Assembly: GCA_021771815.1 (NCBI GenBank)
Contig: JAETOE010000010.1
Coordinates: 1 to 64,000 of the forward strand
Source of the DNA: Roseburia hominis
GTDB lineage: Bacteria > Bacillota > Clostridia > Lachnospirales > Lachnospiraceae
Reading direction: 5' to 3'
Length of the DNA stretch: 64,000 nt
Part shown: positions 48,242 to 56,751 of the stretch, in pieces
Numbering within the stretch: position 1 is the stretch's first letter
Layout: each line of letters begins with the position of its first letter
The notes under the pieces: model-generated
The model's database searches: none
Seen by the model: the letters and a program-made list of their open reading frames with translations, nothing else
What the model was told of the DNA's origin: nothing
Made by a program: the position numbers and the translations under genes

Positions 48242-49153
48242 ATGACAAAGGTAGTAGGAGTCCGTTTTCGGAATGCAGGGAAGATTTATTATTTCGGACC
48301 CGGAGATTTAGATATTCATGCAGGAATGCATGTAATCGTAGAGACAGCCCGCGGGGTGGAGATGGGAACTGTGATGACAGAGCCTAAGACAGTCCCGGAG
48401 GACGAGGTGATCGCGCCGTTAAAGCCTGTCATCCGCATCGCTACAGAAGCGGATGAGAAGACCGTGGAGCGAAATCATGAGAAAGAGAAGGATGCGTTTA
48501 AAATCTGTCTCGAGAAGATTGCCAAGCACAAGCTGGAGATGAAGCTTGTGGAAGCGGAATATACATTTGACAACAATAAGTTGCTCTTTTATTTTACCGC
48601 AGACGGAAGAATTGATTTCCGTGAGCTGGTAAAGGATCTGGCGGCGGTATTCCGCACCAGAATCGAGCTGCGTCAGATCGGCGTCCGCGATGAGACGAAG
48701 ATCATGGGCGGTATCGGTATTTGCGGAAGAGAGCTTTGCTGCAACACGTATCTGTCGGAATTTGTTCCGGTTTCGATCAAGATGGCGAAGGAGCAGAATC
48801 TTTCGCTTAATCCGACGAAGATTTCCGGTGTGTGCGGCAGACTGATGTGCTGCCTTAAGAACGAGGAAGAGACTTACGAATATTTGAACAGCCGTCTCCC
48901 GAACAACGGAGACTACGTGACGACATCTGACGGTTTCAAAGGTCAGGTATCTTCCGTCAACGTCCTTCGTCAGACCGTAAAGGTGTTAATCGAAGTGGAG
49001 GACGAGAAGGAAATTCGGGAATACGGGGTGGACGAGCTTCGGTTCAAGCCGCGGCGCAGAAGGGATAATGTCAAGCTTTCCGCGCAGGAATTAAAGGAGC
49101 TTTCTGCATTGGAGGATAAGGGAGGAAAATCCAAGATCGATGACGCCAAATAA
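48242..49153 (+). CDS. PSP1 domain protein YaaT/RicT
   Basis: A 303-residue PSP1 protein starting one base after holB. The cysteine-rich core is GGIGICGRELCCNTYL and SGVCGRLMCCL, which in Bacillus RicT binds iron-sulfur clusters in the RicA-RicF-RicT complex that supports mRNA maturation and sporulation phosphorelay. It has a basic C-terminal tail. It overlaps the methyltransferase gene by 14 bases. Confidence 0.92.
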   Translation: MTKVVGVRFRNAGKIYYFGPGDLDIHAGMHVIVETARGVEMGTVMTEPKTVPEDEVIAPLKPVIRIATEADEKTVERNHEKEKDAFKICLEKIAKHKLEMKLVEAEYTFDNNKLLFYFTADGRIDFRELVKDLAAVFRTRIELRQIGVRDETKIMGGIGICGRELCCNTYLSEFVPVSIKMAKEQNLSLNPTKISGVCGRLMCCLKNEEETYEYLNSRLPNNGDYVTTSDGFKGQVSSVNVLRQTVKVLIEVEDEKEIREYGVDELRFKPRRRRDNVKLSAQELKELSALEDKGGKSKIDDAK

Positions 49154-49883
49154 TCTTGTCCACGAAAACGAACGGTTAGACGAATTACATCGGAACGGCT
49201 ATTTTATTATTCAGGACCCGGAGCGTTTCTGTTTTGGGATGGACGCGGTTCTTCTCTCCGGTTTTGCCCGGGCAAAAAGAGGAGAGCGTGTGCTTGATCT
49301 CGGTACAGGCACCGGAATTATTCCGATTCTTATGGAAGCCAAGACGGAAGCGGAGGACTTCACGGCGCTCGAGATTCAGGAGGAGAGTGCGGACATGGCG
49401 CGCCGCAGCGTGCTCTACAATCATCTGGAAGATAGGATCAAGGTCGTAACAGGAGATATTAAGGATGCTTCAAAGCAATTTGGAGCATCTTCTTTTGATG
49501 TTATTACCACAAATCCACCTTATATGATCGGGCGGCACGGTTTAAGTTCCGGGAATGAGGCGAAGGCGATCGCAAGACACGAGGTGCTCTGTACGCTGGA
49601 TGATATTTTAAGGGAGAGCGCGAGACTGCTTGTTCCCGGCGGGAGGTTCTATATGGTTCACCGTCCGTTCCGTCTCGCCGAGATTATGAGTAAGATGACG
49701 TTCTGTGGAATTGAACCGAAACGTATGCAGCTCGTGTACCCGTATATCGATAAGGAGCCGAACATGGTACTCATTGAGGGATTGCGCGGCGGGAAGTCGC
49801 GCCTTACGGTGGAAAAGCCCCTGATCGTTTATAAAGAGCAGGGCGTATATACAGACGAAATTTATGACATTTACGGTTATTGA
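49140..49883 (+). CDS. tRNA1(Val) (adenine-37-N6)-methyltransferase, YabB/TrmN6
   Basis: A 247-residue class I methyltransferase with the SAM loop VLDLGTGTGIIPILM and the adenine-N6 catalytic motif NPPY in VITTNPPYM. The N-terminal segment YFIIQDPERFCFGMDAVLLSGF is typical of the YabB/YfiC group, which methylates A37 of tRNA-Val. Start codon overlaps yaaT. It occupies the yabB position of the Bacillus cluster. Confidence 0.92.
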   Translation: MTPNNLVHENERLDELHRNGYFIIQDPERFCFGMDAVLLSGFARAKRGERVLDLGTGTGIIPILMEAKTEAEDFTALEIQEESADMARRSVLYNHLEDRIKVVTGDIKDASKQFGASSFDVITTNPPYMIGRHGLSSGNEAKAIARHEVLCTLDDILRESARLLVPGGRFYMVHRPFRLAEIMSKMTFCGIEPKRMQLVYPYIDKEPNMVLIEGLRGGKSRLTVEKPLIVYKEQGVYTDEIYDIYGY

Positions 49884-49908
49884 CGGATAGGTATGGATAG
49901 GAGGCTTT

Positions 49909-50673
49909 ATGTTTAACGATATTGTGATAGGACCGGTTACAATTCATATGTACGGGGTAATGATTGCGGTGGGATTTCTGGCGGCGCTTATGATGACGCT
50001 GCGCCGTGGCAGGAAAAGGGGCTATAATGAGGATATCATTTGGGGCATTTTTTTCTGTGCGATTATCGGTGGAATGGGCGGAAGCCGTATTCTGTATTAT
50101 ATTGTAGAGATTCCGCATATTATCGAGGACCCGTCGATCCTCTGGAATTTCAAGAACGGTTATGTGGTCTATGGAGGAGTCATAGGGGGAATTCTGACGA
50201 GTTGTATTTACTGTAAAGTGAAAAAAGAGACATTTATGCCGTATTTTGACCTGGTGATGCCGTCGGTTTCACTTGCACAGGGCTTTGGGCGGATCGGCTG
50301 TCTTTTTGCGGGCTGTTGTTATGGAAGAGAGACGGATGCCTGGTATGGTATCGTCTTTCACAATTCAAAGCAGGCGCCAAACGGCGTGAAGCTGATTCCG
50401 ACACAGATTATTTCCTCCGTGGGAGACTTTATTTTCTGTGGCATTCTGTTATGGTACGCGTCGAAGGAGCCGAAGCACGGGCGTGTGGCGTCCATGTATC
50501 TTGTGCTCTATGGTGTAGGACGCTTTGCGGTGGAATTTCTCAGAAATGATTACCGCGGCAGTGTCGGCGCACTGTCCACCTCACAGTTTATTTCACTTGG
50601 AATTATAGCAATCGGTATTGGACTCTATGTTCTTGCACCAAAGGCTTTTTGCGAAAGAGCAGGTGAAGGATGA
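49909..50673 (+). CDS. lgt: Prolipoprotein diacylglyceryl transferase
   Basis: A 254-residue integral membrane enzyme with about seven hydrophobic segments. Lgt transfers diacylglyceryl from phosphatidylglycerol to the lipobox cysteine of prelipoproteins. Signatures: IHMYGVMIAVGF near the N-terminus, SRILYYI, and GFGRIGCLFAGCCYGRETDAWYG with the essential arginine, then FRGxxGALSTSQ-like end (YRGSVGALSTSQFISL). GGAGG precedes the ATG. It is inserted between yabB and the rsmI region, which is unlike Bacillus. Confidence 0.95.
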   Translation: MFNDIVIGPVTIHMYGVMIAVGFLAALMMTLRRGRKRGYNEDIIWGIFFCAIIGGMGGSRILYYIVEIPHIIEDPSILWNFKNGYVVYGGVIGGILTSCIYCKVKKETFMPYFDLVMPSVSLAQGFGRIGCLFAGCCYGRETDAWYGIVFHNSKQAPNGVKLIPTQIISSVGDFIFCGILLWYASKEPKHGRVASMYLVLYGVGRFAVEFLRNDYRGSVGALSTSQFISLGIIAIGIGLYVLAPKAFCERAGEG

Positions 50674-50756
50674 GGCAGCAGAAGAAGAAATGTAGAGCCT
50701 GGGTATGTTTGAAGAGTAAGAGGAGAATCTTGTAGTTGAATCAGGACGGAGGTATT

Positions 50757-51917
50757 ATGCAGGATATCAGAGAACTCTATGCAGCAGTGGAAGAGCGAAT
50801 GGGGAAGATTGATTTTGCAGCGCTCTGGCAGGATTTTCATCAATATGAGTTCGCGCTTTATACGGGTGATACCGTGTATTTAAAGGATCGCGAGATTGCG
50901 TGGGATGAACGATTTCTGGCGAACACCACCATAACGTTTGAGGGCGGGCAGCTTGCCATCTGGAATATCGGAGCGGAATTGTCCGCGCAGAGAGAGGCTT
51001 ACGCTAAAGGGAAGCCGTCCACAGAGAAAGTGCCCTCCGTTGTGGAAAATTTCCCAGAAAACGGACCTGATGTGGATATCCTTACGGCGGGAATGGTGCA
51101 TGAGATGTTCCATGCATTTCAGATGGAACAAGGTGAGATGCGGTTTCCGGATGATATTGAAGTGTTGGATTATCCGATGGAAACAGATAATTTTCGGATG
51201 AAATATGCGGAAAATAAGATTTTGGCACAGACATTTGATGTAACAGACGAGGGAGAACGCCGGGAGCTCTTGCGGGAATTTATGGTATTGCGGGCTGCGA
51301 GACAAAAATGCTTCGGTTCCAAAATCTGCTACGAGGGCAGAATTGAGACGGTAGAAGGAATGGCAGAATATGTAGGGACGAGAGCGCTTTATGTACTTTC
51401 TCCGCGAAAGTACCATGTGCGGGTTGCCGCATATCAGTCTCGATTAAGGGAGCTTTCACAGGATATGTTCGACGTGAGAAACCAGTCATATTATGTGGGA
51501 GCGTTGCTGCTTCTTGCGGCAAAGGAGGCAGGCGTTTCTCTGGCGCATAAGGTCGGCGCAGAGCAAAGGTCTGTCTGGGAGCTCTTAAAGAGTGGGCTTG
51601 ATTGTGAGGACGACTTCATGTCTGAGATTTTGGGACAGCGCAGAGAAAAACAAGAGAAAATAGTTCAGGATTTCATACACAAGGCATCCGCTGAGATGAC
51701 GGGAGATTTTGAAATTTGCGGATATGATCCCATGAATATGTTCAAGGTCGGAAATTGGATTTACGGAAGTAATTTTTTCGCATTGCGTGTGACAGGCGAA
51801 AAGGGGATTGACTGTGCTCATGCGGGGGCGCGGCAGGATGAGATAATGAAGCTGTTCGGAGAGACGGTTCTCTGGACAGATGAGACGGGCAGAGTGAAGA
51901 AGTACTACGTGAAATAA
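50757..51917 (+). CDS. HExxH protein, putative zinc metallopeptidase of unknown family
   Basis: The ATG at 50757 (MQDIRELYAAVEER) has GGAGG five bases before it; 386 residues. I do not recognise the family. MVHEMFHAFQMEQ near residue 118 is a HExxH zinc motif, and VEGMAEYVGTRAL about 90 residues on supplies the glutamate expected for a gluzincin-type site. There is no signal peptide or membrane helix, so it should be cytosolic. It lies between lgt and rsmI with small gaps and is probably cotranscribed. Substrate unknown. Confidence 0.7.
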   Translation: MQDIRELYAAVEERMGKIDFAALWQDFHQYEFALYTGDTVYLKDREIAWDERFLANTTITFEGGQLAIWNIGAELSAQREAYAKGKPSTEKVPSVVENFPENGPDVDILTAGMVHEMFHAFQMEQGEMRFPDDIEVLDYPMETDNFRMKYAENKILAQTFDVTDEGERRELLREFMVLRAARQKCFGSKICYEGRIETVEGMAEYVGTRALYVLSPRKYHVRVAAYQSRLRELSQDMFDVRNQSYYVGALLLLAAKEAGVSLAHKVGAEQRSVWELLKSGLDCEDDFMSEILGQRREKQEKIVQDFIHKASAEMTGDFEICGYDPMNMFKVGNWIYGSNFFALRVTGEKGIDCAHAGARQDEIMKLFGETVLWTDETGRVKKYYVK

Positions 51918-51929
51918 AGGAGAACTATG

Positions 51930-52778
51930 ATGGCAGGAAAGCTGTATCTGTGTGCGACGCCAATCGGAAATTTAGAGGATATTACATACCGGGTCTTGCG
52001 CACCTTAAAGGAAGTGGATCTGATTGCGGCGGAGGACACCAGAAATTCCATTAAGCTGTTAAATCACTTTGACATTAAGACACCGATGACAAGCTATCAC
52101 GAGTTCAATAAAATCGAGAAGGCATATCAGCTTGTTGATAAGCTGTGTGAAGGGCAGAATATTGCACTTATCACAGATGCAGGAACGCCGGGAATCTCCG
52201 ATCCCGGAGAGGATCTTGTACGAATCTGTTATGAGGAGGGCATCGAGGTGACTTCCCTCCCGGGACCTGCCGCGTGTGTTACGGCGCTTACGATGTCAGG
52301 ACTTCCCACGAGACGGTTTGCATTTGAAGCATTTCTTCCGAGGGAGAAAAAGGAACGCGCGGCTGTGCTTGCCGGGCTTGTCAATGAGACGCGCACGATC
52401 GTCCTTTATGAAGCACCTCATCATCTTGTGAAGACCTTAGAGGAGCTTTATGAGGTACTTGGAGAGCGGCGGCTCACCGTCTGCAGAGAGTTGACGAAGC
52501 ACTATGAAGAAAAGACATTAACGACATTCTCTGAAATCCTTAATTACTATAAAGACAATGAACCACGCGGGGAATATGTCTTAGTCATCGAAGGAAAGAC
52601 ATTTGAGGAATTAAAGAAAGAGGAGCAGCAGGCGTGGGAGAATATGTCTATTGAGGATCATATGCAGGTATACGAGGATCAGGGAATCGACCGCAAGGAA
52701 GCGATGAAGCTGGTCGCGAAGGACCGCGGCATCAGTAAGCGGGACGTGTATCAGGCGTTGCTTTTACGTGAAGATTAG
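51930..52778 (+). CDS. rsmI: 16S rRNA (cytidine-1402-2'-O)-methyltransferase RsmI
   Basis: AAGGAG at 51917-51922 suits the ATG at 51930 (MAGKLYLCATPIGNLEDIT) slightly better than the one at 51927; 282 residues. It is a SAM-dependent enzyme of the tetrapyrrole-methylase fold. Family motifs are LCATPIGNLEDITYRVL, AAEDTRNSIKLLNHF, TDAGTPGISDPGEDLV and SLPGPAACVTAL. It methylates the 2'-OH of C1402 in 16S rRNA. It closes the cluster and is followed by an inverted repeat. Confidence 0.96.
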   Translation: MAGKLYLCATPIGNLEDITYRVLRTLKEVDLIAAEDTRNSIKLLNHFDIKTPMTSYHEFNKIEKAYQLVDKLCEGQNIALITDAGTPGISDPGEDLVRICYEEGIEVTSLPGPAACVTALTMSGLPTRRFAFEAFLPREKKERAAVLAGLVNETRTIVLYEAPHHLVKTLEELYEVLGERRLTVCRELTKHYEEKTLTTFSEILNYYKDNEPRGEYVLVIEGKTFEELKKEEQQAWENMSIEDHMQVYEDQGIDRKEAMKLVAKDRGISKRDVYQALLLRED

Positions 52779-52790
52779 GAGAATAGAAAG

Positions 52791-52825
52791 AGGCTGCCAC
52801 ATTAGAATTGTAGATGCGGCAGCCT
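52791..52825. terminator. Inverted repeat between rsmI and the Rpn-like gene
   Basis: AGGCTGCC (52791-52798) and GGCAGCCT (52818-52825) pair around a 19-base loop. A T-rich run follows on the minus strand, so it better serves the Rpn-like gene. Confidence 0.6.
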
Positions 52826-52829
52826 TCGT

Positions 52830-53759
52830 TTACATTGCGGCAATAAAATGTTCAATGGAGTCGGTTTTGGCGGCAAGCTTGAGCCAGCGCTTTAGTGTAT
52901 CGAGATTTGTTTCTTCACAAATTTTTATATTTAATGATTCCGATATCTCTCCCAAATCTTCAAGGAGCTCCAGAACAGACTCTTGCCTTGCCTGAAGTAG
53001 ACCTTCATTTCTTCCGTCTTCTCTCTCGTCACTTCGTATCAGAGCCATCACGGCTTCCTCATCATATTCAAAAATACTCATGGCAACTACCTCCGCTTTG
53101 TTTTTTCTGAGAAAATCTTCCAGTATGCCATTTTTGATACATTCATCAACTGCCAGATTGACAGCATCCTCAATATCCATTCGTGAAGCGTAACTGCGAA
53201 CAAGATCTACATATTCTGTATATTCTCTTAGAATTCTGCATTGATCCATCAGACGGAGGTTGTTTCCGTGATTGATATTTAAAACGAGTACTTTTAATTC
53301 CAACTGAGGATCCTTTTCTCGATGGAAAAAGGCGTTGGACAGCTTTAAGAGCTGCTTTTCCGGCTGTGGTGCAGTCCCGTTATAAAACACGATGAAATGA
53401 GGCGCTGGTATTTTGACCAGATGATTGCGATAGAGCAAATTCTTTTCAACCAGTCGTTCGTACTCCTTTGTCACATATTGCAGGAAACGGAGCGGCATGT
53501 TTGGATTCCCGGTAGACTGATGTTCATAAAGATTCAGTTCAAAATCGATAATAAATGCTAAATCGTTTTTCATGCTCATGTAAATGGCATTGTCCAGGGT
53601 TACAATTTCGAGTTCTTCCGGGTTGTTGTAGGCATTACCACTGACCGCATTGTAGAGAGAGAGGAGTTCGCGCTTATCCTCGAAAAGCTTGCGGAAAACG
53701 GTATCCTTGTAATTGCGGGTGACAGATGGTCTGCTGTTCTTTTGGCGTTTTTTCTTCAT
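52830..53759 (-). CDS. Rpn/PD-(D/E)XK nuclease family protein
   Basis: The ATG at 53759 has AAGGAGG upstream; 309 residues. The N-terminus (NYKDTVFRKLFEDKRELLSLYNA) and the core MKNDLAFIIDFELNLYEHQST are typical of proteins annotated as PD-(D/E)XK nuclease family transposases or Rpn proteins, which are DNA nucleases often present in many chromosomal copies. The acidic residues of the core fit the nuclease fold. The C-terminal 100 residues are variable and helical. No terminal inverted repeats or target duplication are seen, so it is not an obvious mobile element. Confidence 0.82.
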   Translation of the reverse strand: MKKKRQKNSRPSVTRNYKDTVFRKLFEDKRELLSLYNAVSGNAYNNPEELEIVTLDNAIYMSMKNDLAFIIDFELNLYEHQSTGNPNMPLRFLQYVTKEYERLVEKNLLYRNHLVKIPAPHFIVFYNGTAPQPEKQLLKLSNAFFHREKDPQLELKVLVLNINHGNNLRLMDQCRILREYTEYVDLVRSYASRMDIEDAVNLAVDECIKNGILEDFLRKNKAEVVAMSIFEYDEEAVMALIRSDEREDGRNEGLLQARQESVLELLEDLGEISESLNIKICEETNLDTLKRWLKLAAKTDSIEHFIAAM

Positions 53760-54121
53760 GAATCCTCCTTCTTGCACGGATCTCCCGGAAAACCGATACA
53801 AAAAGGAATCACATATTTCTGCCCGGTCCTGGTATTTTAAAGAATTCTGTGCATTTGTAAAAATGGAATAAAAGCACAGATTTCTTAAAAATCAGACTGG
53901 CAGAAAGCCGAATAAGATATGATGTCAAGCATCAAGTATGTGAATTTCAGAATCGATATGCTTTGTGTAGATTATAGCAAATGCCATATGCCATTGCAAG
54001 CATCCACGGTAGTTTTCCCGGTAGTTCTATAGTATAATGTAAAACATGGGATAACTGGCATAAATGCTCGCGGTAACTGGCATTGGCAGTATCAAAATCG
54101 AATGATAAAGGGAAGCGCACA
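53760..54121. other. Intergenic region between divergent Rpn-like and CapA-like genes
   Basis: 362 bp. On the minus strand TTGCAA (53994-53999) and TATAAT (53971-53976) with a 17-bp spacer form a good promoter for the Rpn-like gene. On the plus strand TATAAT at 54033-54038 may serve the CapA-like gene but lacks a good -35. Repeated CATATGCCAT-like and ACTGGCAT sequences are present; nothing else is recognised. Confidence 0.55.
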
Positions 54122-55675
54122 ATGGATAAATCAAAGGTCGTACATCGAATCTGTACTATAACTACAATAACAGTCATATTTAATACCACAATGACCGCAT
54201 GCGATAGGCAGGAGACGATCGCATACTTCAATCACATAGAAGCTACGGAAAGCAATACCCAGACAGCCACAGAAGAATATCAGACAGAGGAGAACCGTCC
54301 AGCGAGACCATCCGGACAGCAGGAAACTGCTGATAAGTCAGGCACGGAATCAGCACAAGAGACAAATAAGGCAGACGCGGCACAGAAATCCAATGAGACA
54401 GAAGGAACGAACCAGACAGATGCGGCGCACAAATCCGGCGAGACGGAAGAGACAGATAGAACAGAAAAAAGTGTCGGAAGTGTATATAATAGTGAATATA
54501 GCGGAAAAGAAGTGTCTGTTATAATGGTTGGAGACATCCTCCTTCATACCCCCGTCGCGGAGAGCAGCATGCAGGAGGACGGAACATATAACTTTGATGC
54601 AATCTTTTCCAATGTAAAGGATGATATTAAGGAAGCCGACCTTGCGCTCGTCAACGAAGAGGTCATTATCGGAGGGGTGGAGCTCGGCGTGTCGGGTTAT
54701 CCGAGCTTTAACGCTCCATACGAGCTGGGGGATGCACTTGTGGATGCCGGATTTGATGTGGTACTTCACGCGACGAACCACGCGCTTGATCAGGGAAAGA
54801 AGGGAGTTAAAAACTGCCTTTCTTTTTGGAAGCAGCATTATCCTGATATAGCGGTGCTCGGTATCAATGAGAGTCAGGATGCGCAGGACAATCAGATATA
54901 TGTCTATGAGCAGGACGGCATCCGCATAGCCATATTGAACTACACCTATGGAACGAACGGGATTGATCTTCCTGCGGATATGCCCTATGCGGTAAACCTA
55001 TTAGAGGAAGAGAAGGTAACGACAGACCTTGCAAAAGCGAATGAACTGGCGGATTTTATAGTGGTCTGTCCGCATTGGGGAACGGAATACCAGCTTGCGC
55101 CGGATGCGAAGCAGGAGTACTGGACGAATCTTTTTCTGGAAAACGGCGTGGATCTGGTGATCGGGACACATCCGCATGTGATTGAGCCCGTGAAGTGGGT
55201 CATGGATGGGAAAGGCAATACAATGCTTGTCTATTATTCGCTTGGCAACTTCGTGAACTGGACGGCGAGCTCTGGGGAGGGTATTGCAAACCGGATGGTC
55301 GGCGGGATGGCGCAGATCACCGTCGGAATGGAAAATGGCGAAGCGTTCATTGTAGATTACGATGTAACGCCGCTTGTCTGTCATGTGTCAGAGGGGATAA
55401 ACGGTGTGACGGTCTACCGCCTGTCCGATTACACGGACGCACTTGCAGCGGAAAATGCGATCGTGCAGCAGGATGGCGCTTTTTCAAAGGAATATTGCGA
55501 GGCACTGTGCGGGGAAGTCTGGGAAGAAATAAAAGAAAAAAAAAAAAGAAACCAATCCTATAGGAGAACCGTATTACAGATAAAGAGATGTAGTGCAGGC
55601 AGCAATAAAATCTTTAAGGGCAGTCGGCACGAAGGAGCGGAGCAGAGCGATGGATACGGTAATAGAATGGAATGA
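54122..55675 (+). CDS. CapA-family metallophosphatase-fold protein, frame disturbed at an A12 run
   Basis: Start at ATG 54122 (MDKSKVVHRICTITT); 517 residues as read. A short N-terminal hydrophobic stretch ends at TTMTAC, a weak lipobox, so it may be a lipoprotein. Residues ~35-120 are a low-complexity Thr/Glu/Asn linker. The CapA domain follows: VIMVGDILLHTPV, LALVNEEVIIGG, HATNHALDQGKKG, VCPHWGTEYQ and VIGTHPHVIEPVKW. The A12 tract (55536-55547) precedes a tail unlike the family that overlaps the next gene; one base less would end the protein at 55583 as KETNPIGEPYYR. CapA proteins act in polyglutamate or cell-wall related processes; function here is open. Confidence 0.8.
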   Translation: MDKSKVVHRICTITTITVIFNTTMTACDRQETIAYFNHIEATESNTQTATEEYQTEENRPARPSGQQETADKSGTESAQETNKADAAQKSNETEGTNQTDAAHKSGETEETDRTEKSVGSVYNSEYSGKEVSVIMVGDILLHTPVAESSMQEDGTYNFDAIFSNVKDDIKEADLALVNEEVIIGGVELGVSGYPSFNAPYELGDALVDAGFDVVLHATNHALDQGKKGVKNCLSFWKQHYPDIAVLGINESQDAQDNQIYVYEQDGIRIAILNYTYGTNGIDLPADMPYAVNLLEEEKVTTDLAKANELADFIVVCPHWGTEYQLAPDAKQEYWTNLFLENGVDLVIGTHPHVIEPVKWVMDGKGNTMLVYYSLGNFVNWTASSGEGIANRMVGGMAQITVGMENGEAFIVDYDVTPLVCHVSEGINGVTVYRLSDYTDALAAENAIVQQDGAFSKEYCEALCGEVWEEIKEKKKRNQSYRRTVLQIKRCSAGSNKIFKGSRHEGAEQSDGYGNRME

Positions 55676-56696
55676 GGAGCGGTTGTCAAATGTGTATTAT
55701 CCCTGGAGAAGATTTTTCGCTAGAATGCTAGACTTTGAGATTTATCAGGTCATCTATCTGCTGTTTTTATGGACGGCTCAGATAAAGTATGAAGGAACCA
55801 TGTTAGAGATATTCGGAGAAATCACACAGTTGGGGCTGACAATACTTGTGGAACCTATTTTACTATGTATTTGGGGAACAACACCTGGGAAGGCGATTTT
55901 CGGCTTGGAAATTCGGGATTTTCAGGGAAATAAGCTTTGCTATAAGGATGCGGTGGACAGAACCGCATATGTTATTACAAAAGGAATGGGCGTGCAGATA
56001 CCGTTTATCCGGCTGATTATGTTGTGGAAGGCGTACAAAAAGTGTAGTGACTGCGAAACGCTGCCGTGGGATGCGGATATTAACTATACGATTCGCGACA
56101 CAAAGGAATACCGGTCATTTCTTTGTGTCAGTGTATATGTGCTTTGTATGCTGATGCCCGCCTTTATCAATACAATGCTTTTGATTCCGCCGAACCGGGG
56201 AACACTCACGGTGGAGGAGTTTGCAGAGAACTATAACTACTATCAGGCGTATTTTAAGCAGGTAGAGCCGTGTCTGGACTCCGATGGCAATTGGATTTCA
56301 CCGAAGGATAAGATGCCAATCAGATTTTATGATATCAGGAATTATATGGAATTCGAGGGTGAATTCGAAATGCGCTTTATGCCTGATTTCGTATACGAGA
56401 CGGAGGATGGGAGAATCAAAAGTATCACAGTGGAAGGCTGTAGAAATGATGACGTGATCTGCGTAACGCTTGCTTCTGTCGCTTACGCGGGCGCAAAAAC
56501 GAATGTCACATCTATGAAAACGGTCTGCAGGGGGGTTGTAGAGACAATACAGAATACGGGATTAGAAGATGTATATGAGTTTGAATGTTCGGGTCTTATA
56601 TTTGCAAACACAGTTTATACAGACGATCATGGTGAGAATTACATAAGCCATCGGAGGGAATATACCATCACGCTCACCCTGGAGACAGAAAAATAG
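55650..56696 (+). CDS. RDD-family membrane protein
   Basis: The ATG at 55650 (MDTVIEWNEERLSN) has GGAG seven bases before it; 348 residues. The RDD domain has RRFFARMLDFEIYQVIYLLFL (with the Arg and Asp for which the family is named), TPGKAIFGLEIRDFQG and YVITKG. A further membrane segment is FLCVSVYVLCMLMPAFINTM. The C-terminal ~170 residues are soluble, predicted extracytoplasmic, and not recognised. It starts inside the terminal part of the CapA-like reading frame, which supports a shorter CapA product. Confidence 0.78.
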   Translation: MDTVIEWNEERLSNVYYPWRRFFARMLDFEIYQVIYLLFLWTAQIKYEGTMLEIFGEITQLGLTILVEPILLCIWGTTPGKAIFGLEIRDFQGNKLCYKDAVDRTAYVITKGMGVQIPFIRLIMLWKAYKKCSDCETLPWDADINYTIRDTKEYRSFLCVSVYVLCMLMPAFINTMLLIPPNRGTLTVEEFAENYNYYQAYFKQVEPCLDSDGNWISPKDKMPIRFYDIRNYMEFEGEFEMRFMPDFVYETEDGRIKSITVEGCRNDDVICVTLASVAYAGAKTNVTSMKTVCRGVVETIQNTGLEDVYEFECSGLIFANTVYTDDHGENYISHRREYTITLTLETEK

Positions 56697-56727
56697 ATAA
56701 TATCATTTTCACGGGATGGGGGATTCC

Positions 56728-56751
56728 CCCGGGGAAGTTTTATTCCCCGGG
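56728..56751. terminator. GC-rich hairpin between convergent genes
   Basis: CCCGGGGAA pairs with TTCCCCGGG around a six-base loop. It includes the last codons of the DUF885 gene. No T-run follows on either strand, so termination is possible but not certain. Confidence 0.45.

Noticed and set aside
52830-53759. Insertion sequence around the Rpn-like gene
   Set aside because: No terminal inverted repeats or target-site duplication, and the family name transposase is historical.
56728-56751. Noc binding site (NBS-like CCCGGG)
   Set aside because: The flanks do not match the 14-bp Noc consensus, no noc gene is visible, and the sequence fits a hairpin between convergent genes.
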